Below, one piece after another: positions 1 to 9,387 of a stretch of DNA of 64,000 bases. Both the position numbers and the translations under genes were made by a program. Position 1 is the first letter of the stretch. Each line of letters begins with the position of its first letter. The notes beneath the pieces are model-generated. The model saw only the letters and a program-made list of their open reading frames with translations, did no database searches and had not been told where the DNA came from. This stretch comes from Megamerina dolium (lineage: Eukaryota; Arthropoda; Insecta; Diptera; Megamerinidae): assembly GCA_963854835.1 (NCBI GenBank), contig OY978527.1, forward strand, positions 19,346,845 to 19,410,844. The letters run 5' to 3'.

Positions 1-2795
1 TGGTTGTCGTTAGCAGCTACTTTAAGTTTAGTTTGAGCATCGAGCCATATCTTGATTATCTTGATACGGTGCTGCTCTCGGAGAGCAGCACGCCTGTTAT
101 CATAGGCTTAGATGCGAACGCAGCCTCCTCGCTGTGGTTCAGTAAGATGTCCCAGCAATCGCTTGGATATCAGAACCACAGTCGAGGGGTCGTTCTGAGT
201 GACTGGGTAGTTGCTAAGGGTATGCATGTGTTGAACGTTCCGTCCGAGTATTTCACGTTTTCTAGCCTGGGTGGTGGTAGCGATATAGATGTAACTTTGG
301 TGAATGATGCAGCACGGAGAATGTTTGAGTTTGATTGGTGTGTTAATGGCCGGTGGGGGGCTAGTGATCACAACTTGATTGAGATTGTGGTAGCTACCCC
401 TACCACTGGTGTGTCCAATTTTATGTTTAATGTTAGACGGTGGCGTACTTGCGGTGTGAATTGGGTGCGCTTTTGTGAGAATGTTCGTGAGATTGTGTGT
501 GAGACTTCGGTGAGCGTGTTTAGTGAGATGCCCTTGGATGAGCAAATTGACCTTCTGAACAGTAGTGTTTGGCAGGTCAATGATAGGATGTTCGATAGGT
601 GGAAGCGTGTCGTTAGGAAGCGTGTGAAGTGGTGGACTAGTGAGCTCACCCTCCAGAAGCGCCTCGTCCGGCGACTGCGAAGACGTTTCCAGCGCGCTCG
701 ACGGGACGATTCGGAGGGTGTATCCCAGTGCAGGAGTGAGTTCCGTAGGGAAATGAATGTGTACAAGGAGATGATTGTTCGTGTCAAGGAAGAGGATTGG
801 CGTAGTTTTGTTAGGGATAATAGGGACGATCCCTGGGGAAAAGTGTACAAGATTTTCCGCGCGAAGAAGAATACGGATGTAAGTGTGCTCCGTGTTGGTA
901 GATCGATGATATCAACATGGAGGGGGTGCATGAACGTCCTCTTGAATGAGTTTTTCCCCAGGGCGGTGGAGCCGGTACCTCCTCTTGAGGAGAGACCGAT
1001 TCCTCCGTTAGAGACGAGTGAGCTAGACTATGCATTTAGCCTGGTTAGGTCGAGGCGTTCTCCGGGTATTGACGGGCTGACTGGCGAGATGTGTAAGCAT
1101 CTGTGGAAGGCCATTCCGGAATACTTGGAGGCCATCTTCGATAAGTGCATATGGGAGGGTATTTTTCCACGCGAGTGGAAAATAGCTAGGGTGGTAGTTC
1201 TCCTGAAGTCTCCTGATAAGGTCCGGAGTAACCCCCGGTCTTATCGGGGCATCAGTCTCTTACCGGTGCTTGGCAAGGTGCTGGAACGGGTCATGGTGGA
1301 ACGGCTTCAGGAGAGTATTGGTCAGCTTTCGGATAGGCAGTTTGGATTTCGTTCGGGTCGGAGTGTTGAGGATGCGTGGATGTACGTGAAAGATTCTGTG
1401 CGTGGCTCTACGAGCAAGTATGTTTTAGGTGTCTTCATTGATTTTAAGGGTGCGTTTGACTACCTGCGCTGGGATAGAGTGATTCAGCGTTTGATTGAGC
1501 TCGACTGTCGGGAGATTAGCCTGTGGAAGAGCTATTTTTCCGACAGAAGGGCATGTGTGTTTGGTGTGAATGATAGTGTTGATGTCAGTGTGGTGCGTGG
1601 CTGTCCGCAGGGGTCCATATGCGGTCCATTTATATGGAACCTCATGATGGATTCCCTGTTGCGTCAGCTTGAGGTGTTGTGTAGGTGCTGTGCGTACGCG
1701 GATGATCTTCTGATTCTAGTAGAGGGCCAGTCTAGAGCTAGCATCGAAAGGATAGGCCAGGAACTGCTGCAGGTTGTCCATGAATGGGGTTCTGGTGTGG
1801 GTGTGGATGTGTCGGCGGATAAGACGGTGATGATGTTGCTTAAAGGCAAGTTGTCGTCGTCTCGCCCGCCTACCATCAGTGTGAACGGCAGTTCCCTCAA
1901 GTATGCGACGGAGGTCAAATACTTGGGGGTTACTATGGGTGAGCGCCTTAACTTTCTGCCTCATATTGTGTATATTAAGAAGCGTCTGTTAAATGTTGTG
2001 GGGCAAGTGCGCCGCATTGTTAGGTGTGACTGGGGCCTCAGTCGGCGTGCCGTCCGTATCGTGTATCGTGGTCTGTTCGTGGCTTGCGCCACGTTCGGGT
2101 CATCTATATGGTACGAGACGGCCATGCAGGTTGCTGGCCGAGCGAAAGTTTGTTCTTGTCAACGTGTTGTACTTTTAGCTTGTCTTCCTGTATGTCGCAC
2201 TGTCTCTACGGAGGCAATGCAAGTGTTGATGGGTGTGCCTCCTCTTGACCTAGTCGTGACGGAGCGTGCTCTGTCCTTCTTTCTCAGGAGGGGGATGAAT
2301 GAGCCCGTGCTGCGGTCTGGTTGGGTGTCCGGTAGTGACTTGGTGCGTGGGTATACTGAATGTAAGCGTATGTTTAGTGAATGTGTGTTGTCGAAGTGGC
2401 AGGATCGCTGGGATAACAGTCTCAACGGTCGTGTAACTTATAGTTTTGTCCCGGGGGTGCGCGCGTTGGTGGGGAATCCGGACTTTGGTTTCAACCTGAG
2501 CCTTGGTTTCCTGCTGACGGGCCATGGTAGTTTGAATGCGTTTTTGTTTGGTAAACGTTTGAGTGATAGCGAGGGGTGTATGTGTGGTGCAGATGTGGAG
2601 GACTGGCTGCACGTCCTGTGTGTGTGCCCTATTTACTCGGAGTTCAGAGATCTGGATGGAATGGGGATCACACGCAGTGACGGGCAGTGGTGCTTCTCCA
2701 ATATCTTAGCTAGTGATGTCCATGTTTTAGCCTTAAGTAATTTTGCGTGCTTGGTATTTAAACGGAGAAGGCTCATGGCAAGGCAGTCTGTATAG
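1..2795 (+). CDS. R1-clade LINE ORF2 (endonuclease C-terminal part + reverse transcriptase), 5' partial
   Basis: The frame is open to the left edge, so the true start lies outside the window; the first in-frame TTG at 33 is not a real start. The order is the APE-type endonuclease C-terminal half (GLDANAAS near the start, then SDIDVTLVN and the terminal SDHN motif), followed by reverse transcriptase with IDFKGAFD (first catalytic Asp), the PQGS block and YADD. A C-terminal cysteine/histidine motif (CMCG..WLHVLCVC) follows. This architecture and the DANAAS motif fit the R1 clade of site-specific non-LTR retrotransposons, whose enzyme nicks target DNA and reverse-transcribes its own RNA there. 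No stop or frameshift is seen in 2.8 kb, so this part looks coding-competent. Clade placement is by motif recognition; a phylogeny of the RT domain would confirm it. Confidence 0.88.
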   Translation, partial: VVVSSYFKFSLSIEPYLDYLDTVLLSESSTPVIIGLDANAASSLWFSKMSQQSLGYQNHSRGVVLSDWVVAKGMHVLNVPSEYFTFSSLGGGSDIDVTLVNDAARRMFEFDWCVNGRWGASDHNLIEIVVATPTTGVSNFMFNVRRWRTCGVNWVRFCENVREIVCETSVSVFSEMPLDEQIDLLNSSVWQVNDRMFDRWKRVVRKRVKWWTSELTLQKRLVRRLRRRFQRARRDDSEGVSQCRSEFRREMNVYKEMIVRVKEEDWRSFVRDNRDDPWGKVYKIFRAKKNTDVSVLRVGRSMISTWRGCMNVLLNEFFPRAVEPVPPLEERPIPPLETSELDYAFSLVRSRRSPGIDGLTGEMCKHLWKAIPEYLEAIFDKCIWEGIFPREWKIARVVVLLKSPDKVRSNPRSYRGISLLPVLGKVLERVMVERLQESIGQLSDRQFGFRSGRSVEDAWMYVKDSVRGSTSKYVLGVFIDFKGAFDYLRWDRVIQRLIELDCREISLWKSYFSDRRACVFGVNDSVDVSVVRGCPQGSICGPFIWNLMMDSLLRQLEVLCRCCAYADDLLILVEGQSRASIERIGQELLQVVHEWGSGVGVDVSADKTVMMLLKGKLSSSRPPTISVNGSSLKYATEVKYLGVTMGERLNFLPHIVYIKKRLLNVVGQVRRIVRCDWGLSRRAVRIVYRGLFVACATFGSSIWYETAMQVAGRAKVCSCQRVVLLACLPVCRTVSTEAMQVLMGVPPLDLVVTERALSFFLRRGMNEPVLRSGWVSGSDLVRGYTECKRMFSECVLSKWQDRWDNSLNGRVTYSFVPGVRALVGNPDFGFNLSLGFLLTGHGSLNAFLFGKRLSDSEGCMCGADVEDWLHVLCVCPIYSEFRDLDGMGITRSDGQWCFSNILASDVHVLALSNFACLVFKRRRLMARQSV

Positions 2796-3706
2796 CCTTG
2801 TGTGTGCATGTTTTCTTGGGGGTATGTGTGAATGCGTTATTTCTTTTTGGGTGGGTCTGGGGGGACTCGGGCTTCCGTTCGACGTCTTCCGGTCTCGCTT
2901 CGCGGGCGTTGTGTTTCGGCTTGCTGCTTCATGCAGCTCCCATAAACTAGGGGACAACGTCTTTGGGGGTCACTGTGTGGGGTTTCTGTCGAAACATTTA
3001 TTTTGTCAATGGGTGGGAAGGTGCCAGCACTTGGCCGCTGGCTGTGAGTCGAGGCACAGCCGTTCGCTTTGCGATAAAACAATTACCTCTAGCGGCCTGG
3101 CTGGTACCTGTTGTCTGTTAAATTTAACGTTTACTTAGATTAAGCACATTTTGTAATTATTATTATTTATTATTATTAGCTTTAATTTTTCGTTATTTAT
3201 TATTTATTGGTGGAGTTATTTATTTACTTATTCTGTTTTTCATTTTTGTGTTTTTCTTCTGGCCACCAGTCCGGAGCTGAATGGTAGCTCAACTGGTAGT
3301 AGCCTCGGCTACGAAGTCTGACCGGAGACTATAATCTGGTACCACGGGGATCAGGAGCCCTTGGAGCTTGCTCCAACCTGATCGTTGGGAACGGCCCTTC
3401 GGGGAGCTTCGTGGTGGCTGTGGTTTATACCCAAAGGTACGCGGGTAGAGCACGTTGCTCGGTGTGGAGTTGCACTCTCAACCGGGTGCTGGACCCCATA
3501 GTTCAGCAGAGGTTTAAGATGGGCCTCGATCCTCACCAAGGGTGGGTAGTGCGGCCATTCACGCACCCCAAATTGGTACCTCGGGGCTAGAAGTCGTTGC
3601 CTTCTAGTCTTGGGGGGCGCTTATCGACGCTTAATTCGATACGTTGTGCTTTGAGCGCCGTGAGATAGGCCTTCCAGGCAGGTACTCACGTTAAACCTAC
3701 TCCTTC

Positions 3707-3710
<4 letters not shown>
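1..3710 (+). mobile_element. R1-clade non-LTR retrotransposon, 3' portion
   Basis: This is the ORF2 described separately plus a 3' untranslated region of about 0.9 kb (2796-3710). The UTR begins with a TATTATTATT-rich stretch (about 3155-3210), then becomes GC-rich, and ends at TACTCCTTCTTC directly abutting (TG)n and (TA)n. No poly-A tail is seen, which is usual for R1-clade elements. A 3' end fused to a TG microsatellite recalls the Waldo group, which targets ACAY microsatellites in Drosophila. The 5' end is outside the window, so a target-site duplication cannot be examined. The exact 3' boundary is uncertain by a few bases because the repeat may belong to the target. Confidence 0.75.
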
Positions 3711-3742
<32 letters not shown>

Positions 3743-3790
3743 TTATATATACATATATATATACATATATATATATACATATATATAAAC

Positions 3791-3833
<43 letters not shown>

Positions 3834-3900
3834 TATATATATTTTTATATATATGTATATATAAATGTATATATATATACATATTTATAAATATACATAT
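3711..3900. repeat. (TG)n/(TA)n microsatellite
   Basis: TGTGTGTG runs into about 175 bp of (AT)n with sparse C, G and TTT interruptions. It is split from a similar tract at 9860-10045 by the LTR retrotransposon, so the two were probably one array before insertion. Long open frames across it encode only Tyr/Ile repeats and are not genes. Confidence 0.95.
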
Positions 3901-4337
3901 TGTAACGAGTATCGATAGTTGATTACTCATCACTATTGTGACTGACACTATTGGCAGCATCGAAACGAATGTCAACAAAAAGAAATAAGCGATAACCAGA
4001 ACAAGCCAACGAGAAAGGAAGAGAAGAATCTCGATAAAGGAAGATTCTGGGGTGTTGCCAACAGAGTATAAATAGAGCCAGTGTTGAGCAGTGAAATCAA
4101 TCGAATTCTGAACGTGACTGCGCAAACATCTATACAGAGGCAAAAGTTGCTAGTACATTAAAGTGATATTGTAAATAGTTGATTATAAACAGAGTTGATT
4201 GTAAATAGAGTTTATTAAATAAATTGTTGCTGTATATAGTTGTATAAAATAAGTGTTGCAGTTATTATTAACAGAATCCAGTGATCGAACAAGGTAATTC
4301 AAATAGAATTAAACCCTCACAGAATAAAAACGTAACA
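3901..4337 (+). repeat. 5' LTR
   Basis: Starts TGTAACGAGTATCGATAG and ends AAACGTAACA, with short inverted ends TGTAAC/GTAACA-type. It contains a TATA box (4067-4074) and an AATAAA-type signal at about 4218-4223, giving a plausible U3-R-U5 order. Its 437-bp length equals that of the right LTR. Confidence 0.93.
4067..4074 (+). promoter_or_regulatory. LTR TATA box
   Basis: TATAAATA in the 5' LTR, about 270 bp before the LTR end and 150 bp upstream of AATAAA. The same motif is at about 9589-9596 in the right LTR and is preserved in the related LTRs elsewhere in the window. Transcription would begin roughly 30 bp downstream; the exact site is inferred. Confidence 0.6.
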
Positions 4338-4339
4338 AT

Positions 4340-4356
4340 TGGTGTCAGAAGTGGGA
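4340..4356 (+). other. Primer-binding site, tRNA-Leu type
   Basis: TGGTGTCAGAAGTGGGA begins 2 bp after the 5' LTR. It starts with TGG, as expected for pairing with a tRNA 3' CCA end. From memory it complements the 3' end of a fly tRNA-Leu, as in Mdg3-type elements. Identification of the tRNA is an inference to be checked against a tRNA set. Confidence 0.7.
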
Positions 4357-4366
4357 TTCTGTAAAG

Positions 4367-5800
4367 ATGGTGAAAATTGACCAACTAAAAGTGGACCAGC
4401 TTAAAAAGCTGTTGGTAGAGATGAATCTATCGTCATCAGGTGCAAAGGCAGAACTGCTGGTGAGGCTGAGGCAAGCTATGGAGGCTAAGGGAATTAATGT
4501 AGAAGAACATGAGTTCTTCGAGGAAGCCGATATACAAGCAGTTGTGCACGCTGAGGAAGAGAGCAAGGTAGATTCGAGTGGTCAACTCATGGAATTTATG
4601 AAAACCATGATGCAACAGCAGCAACAACAGTTACAACAAAATGCTTCTCGCATTGACTCCAAGCTTCAAGAACATTCAGCTGAATTGCGTATGAAAATTC
4701 AAGAAGGTTCGTCCCGCCAAGAAAACGCTATGGGAGAATTCCAGAAAACAATTGACTACAAGTTTCAAGAACATTCGGCTCGCCAAGAACACGTCATCGA
4801 AAATCTACAAAAAGGAATTGAACTTAGATTTCAGGAAATTTCCGGAGCTATTAATGACAAAGTCACAGAGCTGAAAGAACACGTGGATGAGTTGGATGAT
4901 AAGCTGAAGGAACATGTCGACGACTGGGAAGATAAGTTCGAGAAATTACAGCACGAACTCAATCAACTAAAAATAAATGGACCAGCCACATCAGTGATTA
5001 GAGATTCAAGTACAATCAAACTAAAGTCACCAACATTTGACGGAAGCACGCCATTCAATATCTTCAAGCTTCAATTCGAGACAACAGCGTCGAAGAATCA
5101 ATGGGATGATAGCGACAAGACTGCTGCTTTAATAGTCGCATTAAAAGGTAATGCTTCCGAGGTGTTACAGATGATTCCAGAGAAAGATCGTGGTAGCTAT
5201 CAGTCACTGATGGACACACTCCAGCGAAAATATGGAAATGAATACAAGAGTCAATTACATCGAGTGGAATTGAGATCGCGAGTGCAACGGAGTAATGAGA
5301 GCCTTCAGGAATTCGCTTCCGATATTGAGCGCTTATGTCATCTAGCGTTCTCCGGTAATTCGGAAGAGTTCGTCGAAAAAATAAAAATAGAGGCATTCAT
5401 AGATGGCATACGTGATGGAGAGACAAAGCGTGCCCTAGTCATGTCACCCAGGAATACTTATGCCGAAACAGTCAGTAGTGCCTTGACGTTTGAAGCCGCC
5501 AGTTTCATGTGTCGACCAATGCCACGGGTACGCCAATTAGAAACAGAAACAACAGATCTGGTTGAAGTAGTGCGTCAGGCAGTAAAATCAGTAGTTCAGC
5601 CTGAAGGAAGAACAACAGGTCGACGCGAAAACAAGTTTACTGGTAAGTGCTTCATTTGTGACAAACCAGGACACATGGCGCGTGACTGCCGTCTACGACG
5701 AAAGCGATCAAGATCGAATTCTCCAGGAAGACAAAAGAAGAATAAGGAGAATAAGGTGGATAGCGATCGCTCCACTAACACAAATCCATCGTTAAACTAA
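4367..5800 (+). CDS. gag: Gag-like protein with N-terminal SAP domain and CCHC knuckle
   Basis: A 477-residue structural protein. Residues about 8-42 match the SAP DNA/chromatin-binding fold (LKVDQLKKLLVEMNL, then SGAKAELLVRL). A short polyglutamine run (83-88) precedes a long charged helical region with repeated FQEHSA and ELKEHVD/DKLKEHVD units (about 95-205) that should form a coiled coil. The capsid-like Gag domain follows (about 220-385; PTFDG..PFNIFKLQFE, then WDDSDKTAALIVALKG). A single CX2CX4HX4C knuckle (CFICDKPGHMARDC, 428-441) and a basic, Ser/Arg-rich tail close the protein. The ATG at 4367 lies 11 bases after the primer site. The last sense codons form a -1 slippery site immediately before the TAA. 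A SAP domain in a retrotransposon Gag is unusual and might tether particles to chromatin. Confidence 0.92.
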   Translation: MVKIDQLKVDQLKKLLVEMNLSSSGAKAELLVRLRQAMEAKGINVEEHEFFEEADIQAVVHAEEESKVDSSGQLMEFMKTMMQQQQQQLQQNASRIDSKLQEHSAELRMKIQEGSSRQENAMGEFQKTIDYKFQEHSARQEHVIENLQKGIELRFQEISGAINDKVTELKEHVDELDDKLKEHVDDWEDKFEKLQHELNQLKINGPATSVIRDSSTIKLKSPTFDGSTPFNIFKLQFETTASKNQWDDSDKTAALIVALKGNASEVLQMIPEKDRGSYQSLMDTLQRKYGNEYKSQLHRVELRSRVQRSNESLQEFASDIERLCHLAFSGNSEEFVEKIKIEAFIDGIRDGETKRALVMSPRNTYAETVSSALTFEAASFMCRPMPRVRQLETETTDLVEVVRQAVKSVVQPEGRTTGRRENKFTGKCFICDKPGHMARDCRLRRKRSRSNSPGRQKKNKENKVDSDRSTNTNPSLN

Positions 5801-5833
5801 ATCGAGTCAGTTCAGCGGGGCGTGAACTGACTC
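5791..5833 (+). promoter_or_regulatory. Programmed -1 ribosomal frameshift signal (gag-pol)
   Basis: In the gag frame the last codons read TTA AAC followed directly by TAA, and the heptamer at 5791-5797 is G TTA AAC. A 6-nt spacer separates it from a perfect inverted repeat, with an 11-bp stem (5804-5814 paired with 5823-5833) and the 8-nt loop GCGGGGCG. The pol frame is exactly -1 to gag and is open from 5779. Heptamer, spacer and stem together are the classical layout. GUUAAAC is a variant heptamer known to work in an arterivirus. Frameshifting itself is inferred. Confidence 0.85.
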
Positions 5834-8800
5834 CAACAGTGGGTTGCCCCATCATTCACATTTCACAACTACAGCGTGTGCCAAGCAGCTTGACTATTGA
5901 TGGAAAATTGGACAATATGGAATTCATGTTAATCCTGGACACTGGTGCATCACATTCTATAATCAAGAGCGATTTGGTAAAGAGGTTTGAGCCTTTAATG
6001 GGAATAAAATTGCGTACAGCAACGGGTGAGGATGCACAAATTCTGGGCAAGATAAAGAAACGAGTATCTATTGGAAATTGCACATGGGAACATGAATTCA
6101 TTGTGGCCGACATCATCGATGACGTAATAATTGGTGTTGATTTTATGATTGGCAACGGATTTACGTTAGATTTAAATCAACGGATACTGCGCTATGCAAA
6201 TGTCGAACTACCATTGAACATCGGTTACAAGCGTAGTGGGAACATCAAACGAGTACTGGCATGTCAACGCCAAGAGGTTCCAGCAAAATCAGAAGCGGTG
6301 ATATGGGCACAGATGAATGTGGATGATGGGACAGGCAAGTTGTGGCTGGTGGAAGCAGATAAAGAAATAACGAATAAAAACATCATACTTGGTAGGACGT
6401 TAGTAGAACCTAAAGAAAATGGAATAGTACCGGTGCGAATTTTAAATCCAACTAATACATCTACAGTTGTGAAGAAAGGAATGGTGATTGGTCATTGCCA
6501 GGAAGTTACTGCCATAGTAGACTGCGAAAAGGGTTCGTCGATAAAAAGTGGAAGATCAGGAACTGTCAGAGTGGAAATAAAAGCACAGATGGAAGAATGG
6601 GCAGGCGTGCTTACCAACCAGCAAAAAGAAAAGGCTTTACAACTATTGGAGAAGTACAGTTCAATCTTTTCTTCAAATGGAAAAACTGGAGGACGAACAA
6701 CCATCGTGAAGCATCACATTGACACCGGTGATTCTAGACCAATTCGTCAAACACCACGACGAGTTCCATTGGCCAAAAGAGACGAAGCCATTAAGCTGAT
6801 TTCCGATATGCAGAAACAAGGTGTTATTGAACCATCAGCGAGTCCATGGAGTTCACCAGTTGTGCTGGTAAAGAAGAAGGATGGAAGTACTCGATTCTGT
6901 GTGGATTACAGAAAGCTAAATGATATTACGAAAAAAGACAGCTATCCACTGCCAAGAATCGATGACACTCTGGACACACTATCTGGTGCGAAGTGGTTCT
7001 CAACTCTTGATTTGCAAAGTGGCTACTGGCAAGTGGAACTTGGTAAGGAAGACAAAGAGAAAACAGCTTTCAGTATTGGCGATGGTCTATGGCAATTTAC
7101 AGTTATGCCATTTGGCTTATGCAATGCGCCAGCTACTTTTGAACGTTTGATGGAGCGTGTACTCAGAGGACTACACTGGAAAACGTGCTTGGTGTACCTC
7201 GATGACATTATTGTGATGGGAAAAGATTTTAACGACCACCTGGAAAAGTTGAAAGAAGTATTTGAGCGTATACAATCAGCAGGGCTTAAACTGAATATGA
7301 AAAAGTGTTCACTCTTCAGGCGAGAAGTTAAATATCTTGGTCATAAAGTAACAACAGAAGGGGTACATACCGACGAGGAGAAAGTAGCAGCAGTTCAAGA
7401 ATGGCCTATTCCGACGAATCTTCACGAGCTAAGGAGCTTCCTAGGCTTATGTACCTACTATAGACGATTTGTTCCTGGATTTGCAAACATCGCCAGCAGT
7501 CTGAATGAGTTGACAAGAAAGAACAAACCATTTGTGTGGGGCGAGGACCAACAGAAAGCATTCGAACAGCTGAAAGAAAAACTCTGTTCAGCACCAATAT
7601 TAGCGTATCCAGTACCTGGTCAAAAGTTTGTGTTGGACACAGATGCGAGTGGCTATGGAATAGGTGGTGTGCTCTCTCAGATCATAGATGGGCAAGAAAA
7701 AGTAATAGCATACTACAGTAAAATCCTGTCGAAGCCAGAAAGAAATTACTGTGTCACACGAAGAGAGTTGCTCGCAATACTGGAATGTGTAAAGTATTTC
7801 CATAAATACTTGTACGGTCAGTCATTTCATCTACGAACTGACCACTCAGCGCTAAGGTGGTTATTGCAATTTAAAAACCCAGAAGGACAATTGGCGCGCT
7901 GGATTGAAAGGCTGCAGAGTTATGATTTTACCATCGAACATCGTAAAGGAGGACATCACGGCAACGCGGATGCTCTATCTCGTCGTCCTTGCAAAATGGA
8001 ATGTAAACATTGTTCTCGAGTCGAAAGCAAGGAGCACATTGTCGACATACGACTTACGAATATATTGCCGGAGGAGTCATGGACCACCGAACGAGTGCAA
8101 GAAGATCAGCGAAACGACCCAGATCTCGTAAAGATTATGGAATACAAGGAGCAGGGCATACGACCAGATTGGCAAGAAATGGCTAATGAGAGTCCAATAG
8201 CAAAGGCATACTGGGCGCAGTGGCAAAGCCTGCACTTACGAGACGGATGTTTATTCCGAGCATGGGAAAGTGAGGATGGAAAAATCACTAATGATTTTCT
8301 AGTGGTACCCAAGGCGAGAATAAATGAAGTGATAGCTGAGTATCACAATGCCTCCAGTGGAGGGCATTTGGGAATCACCAAAACCGTCGAGAAAATAAAG
8401 AAACGATTTTATTGGGTTGGATGTCATGACCATGTCGCTGATTGGATTCGGAAGTGTAAGCAATGTGCAATGGCCAAAGGTCCCACTAAGAAAAGTCGAG
8501 GTAAGATGAACCAATACACCGTGGGTGCTCCATTTGAGCGAATTTCTATGGACATAGCTGGACCATTTCCAATAAGCAACGCAGGAAACAAGTATGTTCT
8601 GGTGGTTATAGATTACTTCAGTAAATGGCCTGAAGTATACCCCATTCCAAATCAGGAAGCTAGTACAGTTGCGGATGTATTCGTCAACCAATGGGTTACT
8701 CGTTTTGGTGTACCGATGGAGTTACACTCAGACCAAGGTCGAAATTTCGAATCAGTTGTATTCCAAGAGATATGCCGTATGCTGGGTATATACAAAACTC

Positions 8801-9384
8801 GTACAACACCTTTGCATCCACAATCTGATGGCATGGTAGAACGATTTAACCGTACCTTGGAGGAATATTTGAGAAAAGTCGTAGATAAATACCAAAGAGA
8901 CTGGGATGTACATATACCAATGTTCCTCATGGCATATAGATGCGCACAACATGATACGACGGCTACTACACCGGCAATGGCAATTTTTGGAAACGAGTTA
9001 AGACTGCCAGCTGATTTAAAATTTGGAGTTGTAACACCAACGAGATCAACCGAAGGTAATTATACTAGCGAAAAGCGGGAACAGTTGGATGAAGTACATC
9101 AGTTCATCAGAGAGCGGTCGCAGATGATAAGCGATAAGATGAAGGCCATGTATGACTTGAAAGCGAATTCAAAAGGGTTCTATGAAGGAGAGCTTGTAAT
9201 GCTTCATAATCCACAACGAAAGAAAGGCCTGTCCCCTAAACTACAGACTCATTGGGAAGGACCATATGAGATTATAGCAAAGATAAATGACGTAGTGTAT
9301 CGTATTCAACGTGCCTGGAATAAAAGAGCAAAGTTTAAAGTAGTGCACTTAGAGCGACTTGAGCCATATCCAGGGGAAGTATAA
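5797..9384 (+). CDS. pol: Pol polyprotein: protease, reverse transcriptase, RNase H, integrase
   Basis: Read in the -1 frame from the slip site; there is no ATG near the start, and the GTG at 5839 is not needed if frameshifting is used. Counting residues from 5839: aspartic protease DTGAS (34-38), RT with YLDDI (453-457), RNase H starting DTDASGYG (600), and integrase with an HHCC zinc-binding region (about 836-880; KCKQC). The integrase catalytic triad is D905 (MDIAGPF), D965 (HSDQG) and E1001 (VERFNR), with 35 residues between the last two as expected. A GPY/F-type module (HWEGPYEII) lies near 1137. No chromodomain or envelope is present. All catalytic residues are intact, so the element could be autonomous. 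Confidence 0.94.
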   Translation, partial: LNRVSSAGRELTPTVGCPIIHISQLQRVPSSLTIDGKLDNMEFMLILDTGASHSIIKSDLVKRFEPLMGIKLRTATGEDAQILGKIKKRVSIGNCTWEHEFIVADIIDDVIIGVDFMIGNGFTLDLNQRILRYANVELPLNIGYKRSGNIKRVLACQRQEVPAKSEAVIWAQMNVDDGTGKLWLVEADKEITNKNIILGRTLVEPKENGIVPVRILNPTNTSTVVKKGMVIGHCQEVTAIVDCEKGSSIKSGRSGTVRVEIKAQMEEWAGVLTNQQKEKALQLLEKYSSIFSSNGKTGGRTTIVKHHIDTGDSRPIRQTPRRVPLAKRDEAIKLISDMQKQGVIEPSASPWSSPVVLVKKKDGSTRFCVDYRKLNDITKKDSYPLPRIDDTLDTLSGAKWFSTLDLQSGYWQVELGKEDKEKTAFSIGDGLWQFTVMPFGLCNAPATFERLMERVLRGLHWKTCLVYLDDIIVMGKDFNDHLEKLKEVFERIQSAGLKLNMKKCSLFRREVKYLGHKVTTEGVHTDEEKVAAVQEWPIPTNLHELRSFLGLCTYYRRFVPGFANIASSLNELTRKNKPFVWGEDQQKAFEQLKEKLCSAPILAYPVPGQKFVLDTDASGYGIGGVLSQIIDGQEKVIAYYSKILSKPERNYCVTRRELLAILECVKYFHKYLYGQSFHLRTDHSALRWLLQFKNPEGQLARWIERLQSYDFTIEHRKGGHHGNADALSRRPCKMECKHCSRVESKEHIVDIRLTNILPEESWTTERVQEDQRNDPDLVKIMEYKEQGIRPDWQEMANESPIAKAYWAQWQSLHLRDGCLFRAWESEDGKITNDFLVVPKARINEVIAEYHNASSGGHLGITKTVEKIKKRFYWVGCHDHVADWIRKCKQCAMAKGPTKKSRGKMNQYTVGAPFERISMDIAGPFPISNAGNKYVLVVIDYFSKWPEVYPIPNQEASTVADVFVNQWVTRFGVPMELHSDQGRNFESVVFQEICRMLGIYKTRTTPLHPQSDGMVERFNRTLEEYLRKVVDKYQRDWDVHIPMFLMAYRCAQHDTTATTPAMAIFGNELRLPADLKFGVVTPTRSTEGNYTSEKREQLDEVHQFIRERSQMISDKMKAMYDLKANSKGFYEGELVMLHNPQRKKGLSPKLQTHWEGPYEIIAKINDVVYRIQRAWNKRAKFKVVHLERLEPYPGEV

Positions 9385-9387
9385 AAA

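Noticed and set aside
2743..3138. Open frame overlapping the end and 3' UTR of the R1-like ORF2
   Set aside because: It overlaps a well-supported ORF2 end in another frame and has no recognisable domain.
3713..3922. Open frames on both strands over the AT microsatellite
   Set aside because: They encode only Tyr/Ile/His repeats created by (TA)n; the same applies to 9926-10153 and 61021-61705.
5839..5841. GTG as a true start codon for pol
   Set aside because: The frame is open upstream to 5779 and overlaps gag, and a complete -1 frameshift signal sits in the overlap; eukaryotic GTG initiation is far less likely.
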